DNA of 64,000 nucleotides, taken from contig PTKS01000001.1 of the NCBI GenBank assembly GCA_002937855.1, positions 33,948 to 97,947 on the forward strand, written 5' to 3'. Under the pieces are notes generated by a model. It had not been told where the DNA came from, did no database searches, and saw only the letters and a program-made list of their open reading frames with translations. Origin of the DNA: Alphaproteobacteria bacterium MarineAlpha5_Bin12 (GTDB lineage: Bacteria; Pseudomonadota; Alphaproteobacteria; HIMB59; GCA-002718135). Made by a program: the position numbers and the translations under genes. Below, piece by piece: positions 17,757 to 25,243 of the stretch; the stretch's first letter is position 1, and each line of letters starts with the position of its first letter.

Positions 17757-19013
17757 TTAATCAATTCTTTTGATATTTGCACCACAAGGATTCAATTTAT
17801 TTTCTATTTTTTCGTATCCTCTATCTAAATGATAAATTCTATCAATTTGAGTTTCACCATTTGCTACTAAACCAGCAAGAACAAGACTAACGCTAGCTCT
17901 GAGATCACTTGCCATTATTTGTGCTCCTATTAGTTTTTCTACCCCTTCAATTTTACAATTTTGATTTTTAACAAAAATTTTTGCTCCTAAACGATTAAGT
18001 TCACTAACGTGCATAAATCTATTTTCAAAAACACTTTCTTCGATATAAGATTTTCCTTTAATTAGAGAAAATAAACACATAAATTGAGCTTGTAGATCAG
18101 TTGGAAAACCTGGATATGGTTTAGTTTTTATTTTACTTGAAACCAACTTACTATTTTTGCCATCAACAATAATGTAATTTTTTTGTATTTTTATTTTCGC
18201 TCCCATTTTCTTTAAAACTTTTAGAGGGGTTTGCAGGTGCTCAATAATAATGTTATTAATTCTCAATTTTCCTTTTGTAATTAATGCGCCTACAATAAAT
18301 GTTCCTGCTTCTATACGATCAGGAATAATGGAATATTTTACAGATTTTAGCTTTTTTACACCTTTTATTATTATATTTTTTTTTCCTATACCTTTAATAT
18401 TTGCTCCCATCATATTTAAAAAATTACATAGATCTTGCACTTCAGGTTCTTTTGCTGCATTTTTTATGACAGTTTTACCTTTGGCTAAAATTGAAGCTAG
18501 TAATAAGTTTTCTGTAGCGCCAACACTTACCCTTGGTAGTTCAATAGTATTTCCTCTCAAACCATTTGGTGCTTTTGCGATTACATAACCATCTTTTATT
18601 GAAATTTTTGCTCCTAATTTTTTTAAACCATATAAATGATAATTTATTGGCCTAGTACCTATAGCACACCCACCAGGTAAAGAAACTATTGCATTTTGAT
18701 TTCTGGATAATAAAGGTCCCAAAACAAGAATGGAAGCTCTCATTTTTTTTACCAGATTATACTCTGCCTTATGATTTTTTAAATTTGAGCAATTTATAGT
18801 TATATATGATTTTTTTTTATTTATTTTTGCTCCTAAACTTTCAAGTAAATTAATCATACTATTAACATCTGCTAAATTAGGTATATTCTTTAGAAGGCAT
18901 TTATCATTTAATAATAATGATGCCGCCATTATAGGTAATGCTGAATTTTTTGATCCACTAACTTCAATAATTCCCTTTAAGGGCGAACTTTTTCTTATCA
19001 ATAGTTTTTTCAC
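17757..19013 (-). CDS. murA: UDP-N-acetylglucosamine 1-carboxyvinyltransferase
   Basis: First committed step of peptidoglycan synthesis (enolpyruvyl transfer to UDP-GlcNAc), 418 aa, the normal MurA length. The catalytic Cys116 lies in SLPGGCAIGTRPINYH, meaning the enzyme should be fosfomycin-sensitive. Other marks are GSKNSALPIMAAS at 20-32 and DLRASVSLVLAGLVANGET near the end. The start is GTG 19013, supported by a GTGA overlap with the stop of the small basic protein upstream, and by the standard N-terminus MKKLLIRKSSPLKGIIEVSG. Such murA-his synteny is typical of alphaproteobacteria. Confidence 0.96.
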   Translation of the reverse strand: MKKLLIRKSSPLKGIIEVSGSKNSALPIMAASLLLNDKCLLKNIPNLADVNSMINLLESLGAKINKKKSYITINCSNLKNHKAEYNLVKKMRASILVLGPLLSRNQNAIVSLPGGCAIGTRPINYHLYGLKKLGAKISIKDGYVIAKAPNGLRGNTIELPRVSVGATENLLLASILAKGKTVIKNAAKEPEVQDLCNFLNMMGANIKGIGKKNIIIKGVKKLKSVKYSIIPDRIEAGTFIVGALITKGKLRINNIIIEHLQTPLKVLKKMGAKIKIQKNYIIVDGKNSKLVSSKIKTKPYPGFPTDLQAQFMCLFSLIKGKSYIEESVFENRFMHVSELNRLGAKIFVKNQNCKIEGVEKLIGAQIMASDLRASVSLVLAGLVANGETQIDRIYHLDRGYEKIENKLNPCGANIKRID

Positions 19014-19132
19014 AATGTATTTTTTTTCTTCTTTCTCTTTTGAATATTTAGTTTTAACTGTTTAGCAAGTTTTTCAAGCTTTTTTTCCCTAAGTGAATCT
19101 TTGTATAGTTTTAAATTTTTTTTAACTTTCAT
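19010..19132 (-). CDS. 40-aa basic protein upstream of murA
   Basis: Reads MKVKKNLKLYKDSLREKKLE, then KLAKQLKLNIQKRKKKKNTL. It is highly basic and helical, and resembles the short Lys/Arg-rich proteins (pattern D..L.RL..ALR.NL.RRK) that precede murA in many alphaproteobacteria. Its TGA overlaps the murA GTG (GTGA), which argues for real translation and coupling. No function is known to me; nucleic-acid or ribosome binding would suit its charge. No strong ribosome binding site is visible before ATG 19132. Confidence 0.72.
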   Translation of the reverse strand: MKVKKNLKLYKDSLREKKLEKLAKQLKLNIQKRKKKKNTL

Positions 19133-19202
19133 ATTTTATTATTTATCTATAACAAAATTCAATATATGTTTAAATATATATAATTTTAATTAGTGAGGAA
19201 TT

Positions 19203-19409
19203 ATGGATGAAGATCATTTAAATATAGAAATTAGAAGATTTTTAAAAAAAGTTGGTATCTCTTCCCAAAGAATAATAGAAAATGAGATATATCAAGCAGA
19301 AAAAAGTAAAAAAATACAAATGGGAGATGAAATTAAGTTGGAGATGGAGTTAAAGATTGTAAATACTAATTCTATAAATAAAATAAGCGGAAATATTATT
19401 ATAAAATAA
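19203..19409 (+). CDS. DUF6494-family small protein
   Basis: A 68-aa protein: [40 protein letters not shown], then GDEIKLEMELKIVNT. The N-terminal [14 protein letters not shown] followed by an acidic/basic helix and a beta-rich tail matches the small alphaproteobacterial family I know as DUF6494; function unknown. GAGGAA lies 4-9 nt upstream of ATG 19203, a good ribosome binding site. It is divergent from the murA operon and convergent with the Mn transporter gene (11 nt between stops). Confidence 0.75.
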   Translation: MDEDHLNIEIRRFLKKVGISSQRIIENEIYQAEKSKKIQMGDEIKLEMELKIVNTNSINKISGNIIIK

Positions 19410-19420
19410 TTTAAAAATTT

Positions 19421-20587
19421 TTATTCAAATAAAAACATATAACTATAAGCAATTATTATTGCTGGAAATGCACTATAAATTGTCGCTATTATTGCGGCCT
19501 TTGGCGCAAGTACTATTGCTGGAAATAGCGCATCGCCATCATTTGAGATAGCATTTCCAATTTCTGCAGATAGAGGAATATATCCATTTAAATAAAAAGT
19601 AGCTACAAGTATTTGGGGGCCACATCCCGGTAAAAAACCAAATAATATTGCTACGATAGGAATAAGTGGGAGCCAAATATCAAAAAACATTTTTAAATCT
19701 ACATTTGTAAACAATATAAACAATTCAAAAAATAAAAATCCAACTATTACCCAAGTTGTAACAAAGTTTGTCGTATCAATTACTCTTGAAATAAAGCCTC
19801 GTGATTTATCAGTTGAAAGTTGAAAATCACTTAAAGGATTTAGAGACCACATTATTAATGATAAATATGCACCTGAAAGGCCAAATAAAGAAGTTAAAGT
19901 TAGATCAAGAGGTAGATTATAAAATGAATCAATTTCAATTTGAAAAGCTTTAAAAAACCCAATAATTAAGCCGGGCAGAAAAATTAATAGCCAAATTATG
20001 TTTAATTTAGAAACAAATGTTTTTTTAATATTTTCTTTCTTTGAAGAACTAATAAAAGTTTTAGATCTTAAAAACCCTTCTCCATGAATATAATCTATTA
20101 TATAACCTGAAATAGTCCCTGCAAATAATGCCACAGCAAAAATTAATAATCCGGTATAAGGTTCAATAGCTAATAATAGAAAAGCTGCATCGCCCATAGT
20201 TGCTGTTAAAACTGCTACTAAAGATCCAAAACTTATTCTTCCTTGTATATATTGAGTGACAATTATTACTGCACCACCACATCCAGGTAATGATCCAAGA
20301 AATGAAGCTATTGGAACATGTATTTTTTTTGTTTTTTTTAAAAATTCATTCGTCTTAAAACTTGTTATAGAATCTAGTCCAATAAAAATGAAAAGAGTAA
20401 AACCAACAAATACGCTTACCTGCAAATAAGCATCAACCATAGATTGATGCACTACTTCACCCAATTGACCAGGTTGAGCTGCTAATAATAAAATTAAAGA
20501 AGCAAAAATCAATTTTTTTAATAAACGAGCATCATTAGCAAATATACTATGTTTTTGTTTATATATAGCTTCTATAATTTGATTCAT
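19421..20587 (-). CDS. Putative manganese transporter (10-TM ArsP_2-type family)
   Basis: A 388-aa polytopic inner-membrane protein with two related halves, each carrying a Gly-Cys-Gly motif: SFLGSLPGCGGAVIIVTQYI (about 94-113) and FGFLPGCGPQILVATFYLNG (about 318-337), each followed by a GD motif (TATMGDAAFLL, AISNDGDALFPA). This fits the putative 10-TM heavy-metal/Mn transporter family (PF11449). It is divergent from mntR, and an MntR-box-like palindrome sits 20 nt upstream of its ATG, so Mn-dependent control is well supported by context. Direction of transport (export or import) is not settled by sequence. Confidence 0.8.
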   Translation of the reverse strand: MNQIIEAIYKQKHSIFANDARLLKKLIFASLILLLAAQPGQLGEVVHQSMVDAYLQVSVFVGFTLFIFIGLDSITSFKTNEFLKKTKKIHVPIASFLGSLPGCGGAVIIVTQYIQGRISFGSLVAVLTATMGDAAFLLLAIEPYTGLLIFAVALFAGTISGYIIDYIHGEGFLRSKTFISSSKKENIKKTFVSKLNIIWLLIFLPGLIIGFFKAFQIEIDSFYNLPLDLTLTSLFGLSGAYLSLIMWSLNPLSDFQLSTDKSRGFISRVIDTTNFVTTWVIVGFLFFELFILFTNVDLKMFFDIWLPLIPIVAILFGFLPGCGPQILVATFYLNGYIPLSAEIGNAISNDGDALFPAIVLAPKAAIIATIYSAFPAIIIAYSYMFLFE

Positions 20588-20606
20588 TTTTGCAGTTATA
20601 GCTATT

Positions 20607-20628
20607 AAATGTAGCTATGGCTACATTT
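20607..20628. promoter_or_regulatory. MntR-box-like operator
   Basis: AAATGTAGC-TATG-GCTACATTT is a perfect 9-4-9 inverted repeat in the 104-nt gap between the putative Mn transporter and mntR. From memory, the E. coli MntR box has the form AACATAGC-N4-GCTATGTT, so arm length, spacer and the AGC/GCT core agree. It lies 20 nt before the transporter ATG, in or near its leader, where bound MntR would block expression; it could also autoregulate mntR, which starts 64 nt away. Confidence 0.8.
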
Positions 20629-20691
20629 TTTTTGATTAAATTGTTAAAAAATCTACCTTTTCATATATTTTTAGTGTAATAAATTTTCATA

Positions 20692-21105
20692 ATGAAAAAA
20701 ACTGACAAAAAATTAAATTCATTCCGTAATGCTAGAAATAGTCATGTTAATGAAAATGCTGAAGATTATTTAGAAATCGTTAATGATTTGATACAGGAAA
20801 AAGGAGAAGCAAGAATTGTTGATATATCAAATAATTTAGACATTGCCCAAGCAACAGCAAATAAAACCGTAAAGAGATTAATAGCAAGTGGTTATTTATA
20901 TAAAGAACCCTATCGTTCAGTATTTTTAACTATAAAGGGTCAAAAACTTGCCATAAATTCAAAAAAACGTCACAAATTAGTTTATGAATTTTTAAGAAAA
21001 ATTGGAGTAAGCAAAAAAAATGCAACGATCGATTCAGAGGGAATTGAACATCATGTAAGTAATGAAACTTTAGATGCGTTTAAAAGAATTATAAAAAATG
21101 ATTAG
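20692..21105 (+). CDS. mntR: Manganese-responsive transcriptional regulator MntR (DtxR family)
   Basis: A 137-aa winged-helix metalloregulator. Residues 15-80 form the HTH (ENAEDYLEIVNDLIQEKGEA; RIVDISNNLDIAQATANKTV; KRLIASGYL), followed by the dimerisation/metal region, where DSEGIEHHVSNETLDAF carries the Glu/His ligands typical of proteobacterial MntR. The SH3-like C-terminal domain of DtxR/IdeR is absent, as is normal for MntR. It is divergent from the putative Mn transporter with a palindromic MntR-box between them. A hairpin follows its stop. Confidence 0.88.
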   Translation: MKKTDKKLNSFRNARNSHVNENAEDYLEIVNDLIQEKGEARIVDISNNLDIAQATANKTVKRLIASGYLYKEPYRSVFLTIKGQKLAINSKKRHKLVYEFLRKIGVSKKNATIDSEGIEHHVSNETLDAFKRIIKND

Positions 21106-21133
21106 GTGAACTGCCATAAATGACAGCTCACCT
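21104..21133 (+). terminator. Stem-loop after mntR
   Basis: AGGTGA (21104-21109) pairs with TCACCT (21128-21133), continued after one mismatch by CTG/CAG, and is followed by ATTTTG. It begins at the mntR stop codon. The T-run is short, so it is a probable rather than certain terminator. Confidence 0.6.
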
Positions 21134-21139
21134 ATTTTG

Positions 21140-21218
21140 ACAACATATTAGTCACTATGATGGTAGGATTCCATAATGCGCGTATAATATTTTCATAGCC
21201 CCTTATATTATATGTTGT
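21140..21218 (+). other. Structured intergenic segment between mntR and lrp
   Basis: ACAACATAT (21140-21148) pairs with ATATGTTGT (21210-21218), enclosing a second helix CTATGA (21155-21160) / TCATAG (21193-21198) and a small hairpin ATGG-TAGGATT-CCAT (21160-21174). The nested layout suggests a folded RNA, either part of a leader 120 nt before the Lrp gene or a separate small RNA. A perfect TATAAT hexamer at 21183-21188 offers an alternative reading as promoter DNA. I do not recognise the fold. Confidence 0.35.
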
Positions 21219-21337
21219 AAAACCTAGAAAAACAGAAAATAATTCTTTTTTCAAGTAAATAATCATGTATAGTAGCAAATATTTTTAAATATTATGAAAA
21301 AGAAGAAATATTTTCTTTTAAAATTGTATTAACCAGA

Positions 21338-21799
21338 ATGGATTTAATAGATAAAAAAATACTATCTTTGCTTCAAAGAGATGCTTCATTGCCTTTAACT
21401 ACTATTGCTAAAAAAGTAGGTTTATCAACTACGCCATGTTTTAATAGAATAAAAAAGCTTGAAGAAGATGGTGTTATTAAGAAAAAAGTAGCAATTATAG
21501 ACAATAGAAAAATAGATCTGCCAGTTATTGTCTATCTTTCAATAAATGTTGCAAAACATACAAAAGAATGGCTAGACACTTTCACTAATCAAGTTACAAG
21601 TTTTGATGAAGTTGTAGAAATGTATAGAATAAATGGAGATACAGATTATCTAATAAAAGTTGTAGTCCAATCGATAGAGGCATATGATAATTTTAGTCAA
21701 CGATTAATTAGTGAGATAAGTTTTAGAAGTTTAAAATCAAATATAGTTTTGAAAGAAATTAAAAATACTACTATGCTTCCTCTAAATCATATTGAATAA
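21338..21799 (+). CDS. Lrp/AsnC-family transcriptional regulator
   Basis: A 153-aa feast/famine regulator. Residues 1-60 are the AsnC-type HTH (MDLIDKKILSLLQRDASLPL; TTIAKKVGLSTTPCFNRIKK; LEEDGVI); residues 70-150 form the RAM ligand/oligomerisation domain (VVEMYRINGDTDYLIKVVVQ; IVLKEIKNTTMLPL). The 1-nt gap to the ureohydrolase gene suggests that it regulates its neighbour and senses an amino acid or guanidino compound handled by it. An isolated structured segment precedes the gene. Confidence 0.93.
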   Translation: MDLIDKKILSLLQRDASLPLTTIAKKVGLSTTPCFNRIKKLEEDGVIKKKVAIIDNRKIDLPVIVYLSINVAKHTKEWLDTFTNQVTSFDEVVEMYRINGDTDYLIKVVVQSIEAYDNFSQRLISEISFRSLKSNIVLKEIKNTTMLPLNHIE

Positions 21800-21800
21800 T

Positions 21801-22793
21801 ATGACTGAATTTGAAGATGAAAAGTTAATGTTGGATACTATGTATTGGTGGGGAATACCAACATTATTTAGATGCAAACATTCAGATGATCTAAGTAGCT
21901 GCGATATTGCTCTTGTAGGTGTTCCGCATAGTACAGGAAACGGAACTACAGAAAGAGATCAGCATCTTGGACCTAGGTTTGTAAGACATGTTTCTGCAGG
22001 ACTGAGAAGAGTCCATTTAGATTTTGGATTAGATCCTTGGTCTAGTAATAAGATTATAGATTTAGGAGATGTTCCATTACCTGAAGCTAACAACAACGAA
22101 AAATGTATAGAAAGAATTACAAATTTTTATCATAATATTGCCCAACATAAAAAAAGAGTGGTATCAATTGGAGGGGATCACTCTATAACCGGAGGAATTC
22201 TTCAAGGCTTAAATTATAAAAAATCAAATTTAACAGGAGGACAAAAAGTAAATTTAATTCAATTTGATGCTCATACGGATACATATGAAAACTTAGATCA
22301 TTTTTTGGGTGCAAAGAAATCAGCCGCTCACTGGGCATCTTATTTAGTTAGAAATGGTTTTGTGGATGCGGGATCGAGCACCCAAATTGGTATAAGAGGT
22401 AATCCTAGGACTTTGGATTGGCTAAAACCAAGTTATGATCTGGGTTATCAAGTAATTACAATGGAAGAATATATAAAAATTGGCAATAAGAATGCTTTAA
22501 AAAAAATTGAGGAAAATCTTGATGACAAGCCAATTTATATTACATTTGATTTAGATTGTCTCGATCCAACAATTGCTCCAGCGGTTTCAAATTTAGAACC
22601 TGCATATAGAGGTTTTACAATTGATGAAGCTAGAAAACTTCTCCAGGGACTAAAAGGTAAAAATATTATAGGAGGAGATATAGTATGCTTAATGCCTACA
22701 AAAGATAATAAAAATAATATTACCTCTATGACAGCAGCTTCTATAATGTTCGAATTAATTAGTTTGATAAGCTATTACTTAAATAAAAATTAA
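21801..22793 (+). CDS. Agmatinase/arginase-family ureohydrolase with atypical active-site residue
   Basis: A 330-aa ureohydrolase. All six Mn ligands are visible: His127 (GGDHS), Asp156-His158-Asp160 (FDAHTD), Asp250 and Asp252 (TFDLDCLDP). Members hydrolyse guanidino compounds to urea plus amine (agmatine, arginine, guanidinobutyrate). The conserved (V/L)E(V/I) Glu that contacts the guanidinium group in arginase is replaced by Cys296 in GGDIVCLMPTKD, so the substrate may differ. ATG 21801 is used because TTG 21792 would overlap the lrp stop and lacks support. The start MTEFEDEKLMLDTMYWWGIP marks a marine-type subfamily often labelled agmatinase. It pairs with the Lrp gene upstream. Confidence 0.88.
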   Translation: MTEFEDEKLMLDTMYWWGIPTLFRCKHSDDLSSCDIALVGVPHSTGNGTTERDQHLGPRFVRHVSAGLRRVHLDFGLDPWSSNKIIDLGDVPLPEANNNEKCIERITNFYHNIAQHKKRVVSIGGDHSITGGILQGLNYKKSNLTGGQKVNLIQFDAHTDTYENLDHFLGAKKSAAHWASYLVRNGFVDAGSSTQIGIRGNPRTLDWLKPSYDLGYQVITMEEYIKIGNKNALKKIEENLDDKPIYITFDLDCLDPTIAPAVSNLEPAYRGFTIDEARKLLQGLKGKNIIGGDIVCLMPTKDNKNNITSMTAASIMFELISLISYYLNKN

Positions 22794-22794
22794 T

Positions 22795-23208
22795 TTAATA
22801 ATTTAATAAAATATTTACGGGCTCTCCATGTATGAGGTTTATGGCAGCTTTTTTAAATTTTGGTGGACCTTTGGGAGAATAATCATTGCTAAATGCATAG
22901 CCTTCTTTTGGTCGCCAAAAAAGACCAGTGTTCAATTTACCATCACTGTTTTCATCATGATAAACAACAATTGCAATTTCCCCTTCATGAATGTTGCTGA
23001 AGGGAATTATATTTTTTCCTCTTACAGCTTTTTTTCTAATTGAGTCCAAAGCCTTTTCTTCTTTTAAAAAATCTTCCTTATTTTTATAAATCTTAACATC
23101 AATGAATCCATCATCATGTTGCACCCCCTCAACTACTACTGTGCCATGAGCTTGAAGTAAAGTTGGGCAAATATAAAATAAAATTAAAAAAATTATAATT
23201 TTTTTCAT
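22795..23208 (-). CDS. DUF2141-domain exported protein
   Basis: A 137-aa protein with a clear signal peptide (MKKIIIFLILFYICPTLLQA, cleaved before HGTV) and a beta-rich DUF2141 domain. Typical parts are IAVVYHDENSDGKLNTG, then KEGYAFSNDYSPKGPPKFKK. The D-x-N-x-D-x-K motif at about 90-96 could bind calcium. Function unknown; periplasmic or surface location inferred. It is convergent with the ureohydrolase gene (1 nt between stops). No obvious ribosome binding site precedes ATG 23208; a strong hairpin lies 11 nt upstream. Confidence 0.85.
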   Translation of the reverse strand: MKKIIIFLILFYICPTLLQAHGTVVVEGVQHDDGFIDVKIYKNKEDFLKEEKALDSIRKKAVRGKNIIPFSNIHEGEIAIVVYHDENSDGKLNTGLFWRPKEGYAFSNDYSPKGPPKFKKAAINLIHGEPVNILLNY

Positions 23209-23218
23209 TATTATTTAA

Positions 23219-23244
23219 TAACTCCCTTTTTTAAAAGGGAGTTA
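23219..23244. terminator. Hairpin between the 4-TM protein gene and the DUF2141 gene
   Basis: TAACTCCC (23219-23226) pairs perfectly with GGGAGTTA (23237-23244), with TTTT/AAAA able to extend the stem. It follows the stop of the minus-strand membrane-protein gene by 8 nt and could end that transcript, or sit in the leader of the DUF2141 mRNA. A long T-run is missing on either side. Confidence 0.55.
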
Positions 23245-23252
23245 AAATTTTA

Positions 23253-23621
23253 TTATGATTTCCTACTATACATAAAAAACAATATCGCAAATAATCCAAT
23301 TAGAATAATATTTATATATGCTGTGGGGCCTGAGACCTGCCCCGTAATTATATGGTATCCGATAATCAAAAACCACATTACTCCACCAATTGCAAACAGT
23401 TGACCCATTGAAGAAAGAGCCTCGCCAGCAACTTGGGGCATTCTCCAAGATAATAAAGCAATAAACAAAACAGTAACCCCTGTAAATTGGCCTATAACAA
23501 TCATTGCAGGTGAAACTGGAAGATTTGCCATTTGAAAAAACATAGCTGTTGCAAACAAAAGACCTAAACCATTTATCGCATTAATTACTGCGTTAATTTT
23601 AAAAACTAAACCAAGATTCAT
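23253..23621 (-). CDS. Small four-helix membrane protein
   Basis: 122 aa, four hydrophobic segments (about 5-28, 38-58, 70-92, 98-117), with short loops and a basic C-terminus (FFMYSRKS). ATG 23621 follows AAAGGAGATTTT, a strong site, so I prefer it to the in-frame ATG at 23636. I do not recognise the family with certainty; it resembles small uncharacterised 4-TM proteins of marine alphaproteobacteria. It stands between tRNA-Thr (divergent) and the DUF2141 gene; no functional clue follows from that. Confidence 0.75.
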   Translation of the reverse strand: MNLGLVFKINAVINAINGLGLLFATAMFFQMANLPVSPAMIVIGQFTGVTVLFIALLSWRMPQVAGEALSSMGQLFAIGGVMWFLIIGYHIITGQVSGPTAYINIILIGLFAILFFMYSRKS

Positions 23622-23712
23622 AAAATCTCCTTTCAATAATAATATTTATATCATTAGATTCAGTATATAGTTAGATATATTTAAAAGTTAATAATATATA
23701 TAGTTAAAAGAT

Positions 23713-23787
23713 GCTGTTGTAGCTTAGTGGTAAAGCACTTGCATGGTAAGCAAGAGATCGAGGTTTCGATTACCTCCAACAGCACCA
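23713..23787 (+). tRNA. tRNA-Thr (GGT)
   Basis: Cloverleaf with acceptor GCTGTTG/CAACAGC, short D-arm (GCTTAGTGGTAAAGC), anticodon stem CTTGC/GCAAG around loop ATGGTAA (anticodon GGT, Thr), T-arm GAGGT-TTCGATT-ACCTC, discriminator A at 23784 and encoded CCA at 23785-23787. The T-loop TTCGATT is as expected. Flanking genes are small accessory-type proteins, but no integrase or direct repeat of the 3' end is visible. Confidence 0.96.
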
Positions 23788-23857
23788 TTATTTTATATAT
23801 AAAAAAAGTAAAAATATATAATAATAAGAGGATAAAAAATTTAAAGAAAGGAAATAA

Positions 23858-24142
23858 ATGTCTGTAACAAGAATAACCACATTAAAATTCAAATCAAAAG
23901 AAGGAGCAGATCAAGTTGAAGAGACTTATAAAGAAAATGCACCAAGTGAATTTTCTGAAGCAGAACAATTATTGGAAGTACGAGTTGATGACCTAACTTT
24001 AATGTTCGTTTCATTATATGCTGATAATGACACAATGGAAAGGGCTTCTGCTGCAAGGTCAAAACGAATGGATTTAAATAAAGAGATAATTGATTCAGTA
24101 GACGGAAAAACGGGTGAGGTAATTTTAAATCATATAAAATAA
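23858..24142 (+). CDS. Small protein with ABM-like (ferredoxin-fold) pattern
   Basis: 94 aa: SVTRITTLKFKSKEGADQVE, then a helix and an EVRVDDLTLMFVSLYADNDT strand/loop region. The beta-alpha-beta order resembles dimeric alpha/beta-barrel (antibiotic-biosynthesis-monooxygenase-like) proteins, though without any catalytic residue I can name. AAAGAAAGGAAATAA precedes ATG 23858. It faces the four-gene minus-strand operon tail-to-tail (18 nt), which includes another ABM-like protein, so a shared role is possible. Function unknown. Confidence 0.68.
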   Translation: MSVTRITTLKFKSKEGADQVEETYKENAPSEFSEAEQLLEVRVDDLTLMFVSLYADNDTMERASAARSKRMDLNKEIIDSVDGKTGEVILNHIK

Positions 24143-24160
24143 AATATTATCTTTTAAATA

Positions 24161-24484
24161 TTATTTAGGCATATTTGTAGCACCAGTTTCTGAACGAATA
24201 ATTTTACCATCTTTTATAATATATACTGCCAAAACAGCTTGTCTCGAGCCATCTTGAAAAGAAACAAAGAAATGAGCTATGCCTATTTCATCATTTTCAT
24301 AAATGATACGGTGATTTTCAGTGTTAGGACCTTCTTCACCCGTAATAAATTTATTTACCTGATCTCTAGGTATATGTTTACCAGTTGAATGTTGAACCCA
24401 AACATAATCTTCACTAAGTATTTCATTAATTTTTTCTATATCTTTTTTTTCTTGAGCATCATAAAGTTTTTGTAACAGTGACAT
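24161..24484 (-). CDS. NTF2-like/SnoaL-type small protein
   Basis: 107 aa with the NTF2-like order: helices in SLLQKLYDAQEKKDIEKINE, then ILSEDYVWVQHSTGKHIPRD, a central helix, and beta strands HRIIYENDEIGIAHFFVSF and AVLAVYIIKDGKIIRSETGA. Such proteins are small hydrolases, isomerases or ligand-binding proteins; no specific active site can be assigned. AAGGAG lies before ATG 24484. It is the last gene of a four-gene minus operon (hypothetical, cupin, ABM-like, NTF2-like). Confidence 0.78.
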   Translation of the reverse strand: MSLLQKLYDAQEKKDIEKINEILSEDYVWVQHSTGKHIPRDQVNKFITGEEGPNTENHRIIYENDEIGIAHFFVSFQDGSRQAVLAVYIIKDGKIIRSETGATNMPK

Positions 24485-24510
24485 TCTATTCTCCTTAATA
24501 TTTTATTGAT

Positions 24511-24819
24511 CTAGTTAAAAACAACTCTCATTTCATCTTGAATAGTTCCCTCTACAAAGACACCTTCCATCTTTTTCATTGATTTTATCATCCTAGGATC
24601 AGCTGAAATCTTAGCATCTAATTCCATAGCTTCTCCTGTCATCATTTCTCCAATATGTGTCCATCGTATAGTTCTTGGATTGCCTCCAATTTGAAAAGAG
24701 ACATGAACATCATACCCAGCATGTTCTTTTGTTATTGCAGCTTGTTCCTTAGCAATTTCCATTGCTTCTCCTAGTTTATTATCATGAACTCCTATAGTTC
24801 TTGTATAAATCATTTTCAT
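24511..24819 (-). CDS. ABM-like small protein
   Basis: 102 aa: MIYTRTIGVHDNKLGEAMEI, then AKEQAAITKEHAGYDVHVSF, then QIGGNPRTIRWTHIGEMMTG. Its strand-helix-strand order fits the dimeric alpha/beta-barrel fold, as in NIPSNAP or ABM proteins. Function unknown. AAAGGATAATAAA precedes ATG 24819. Gaps of 24-26 nt to its neighbours, each with its own ribosome binding site, indicate one transcript with balanced translation. Confidence 0.7.
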   Translation of the reverse strand: MKMIYTRTIGVHDNKLGEAMEIAKEQAAITKEHAGYDVHVSFQIGGNPRTIRWTHIGEMMTGEAMELDAKISADPRMIKSMKKMEGVFVEGTIQDEMRVVFN

Positions 24820-24843
24820 TTTATTATCCTTTAAGTTATATTA

Positions 24844-25209
24844 TTATTCTTTTGCATAAGTTGCTGCAGTAGAACTATCGAATTCGTAACCTACAAATTC
24901 TTCATCTCCAACTACCCAAGCATCATGTCCAGGGGCAAAAGTATAAGCATCACCAGGTCCAATTTCAATTGAAGAACCATCCTCATGTGTAACCATTATT
25001 TTTCCTTGCACGCAGACACCCACATGGTTTTTTTCGCAGCTTTCGGTGCCTACCATAGGCTTAATGCATTCTGACCATTTCCAACCTGGTTGTGAAGTTA
25101 GTCTAGCTGCCTTAACTCCATTTCCTAAATCAACATTATCCACTCTCATTTTATCTGGAGTCATAGTTTCATCAGGTTGATCAAAATTTTTTTTGTTTAA
25201 TGAAGGCAT
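24844..25209 (-). CDS. Single-domain cupin protein
   Basis: 121 aa. A conserved beta-barrel core is visible: CEKNHVGVCVQGKIMVTHED (about 64-83) then GSSIEIGPGDAYTFAPGHDA (84-103) and the closing strand FVGYEF. The first cupin motif carries His but the usual second His is less clear, so metal binding is uncertain. The preceding WKWSECIKPMVGTESC is a common feature of small stand-alone cupins. GAGAGGAAATATA precedes ATG 25209. It is the second gene of the four-gene operon; function unknown. Confidence 0.82.
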   Translation of the reverse strand: MPSLNKKNFDQPDETMTPDKMRVDNVDLGNGVKAARLTSQPGWKWSECIKPMVGTESCEKNHVGVCVQGKIMVTHEDGSSIEIGPGDAYTFAPGHDAWVVGDEEFVGYEFDSSTAATYAKE

Positions 25210-25243
25210 TATATTTCCTCTCTAATAAATTTATGTTTAAATT

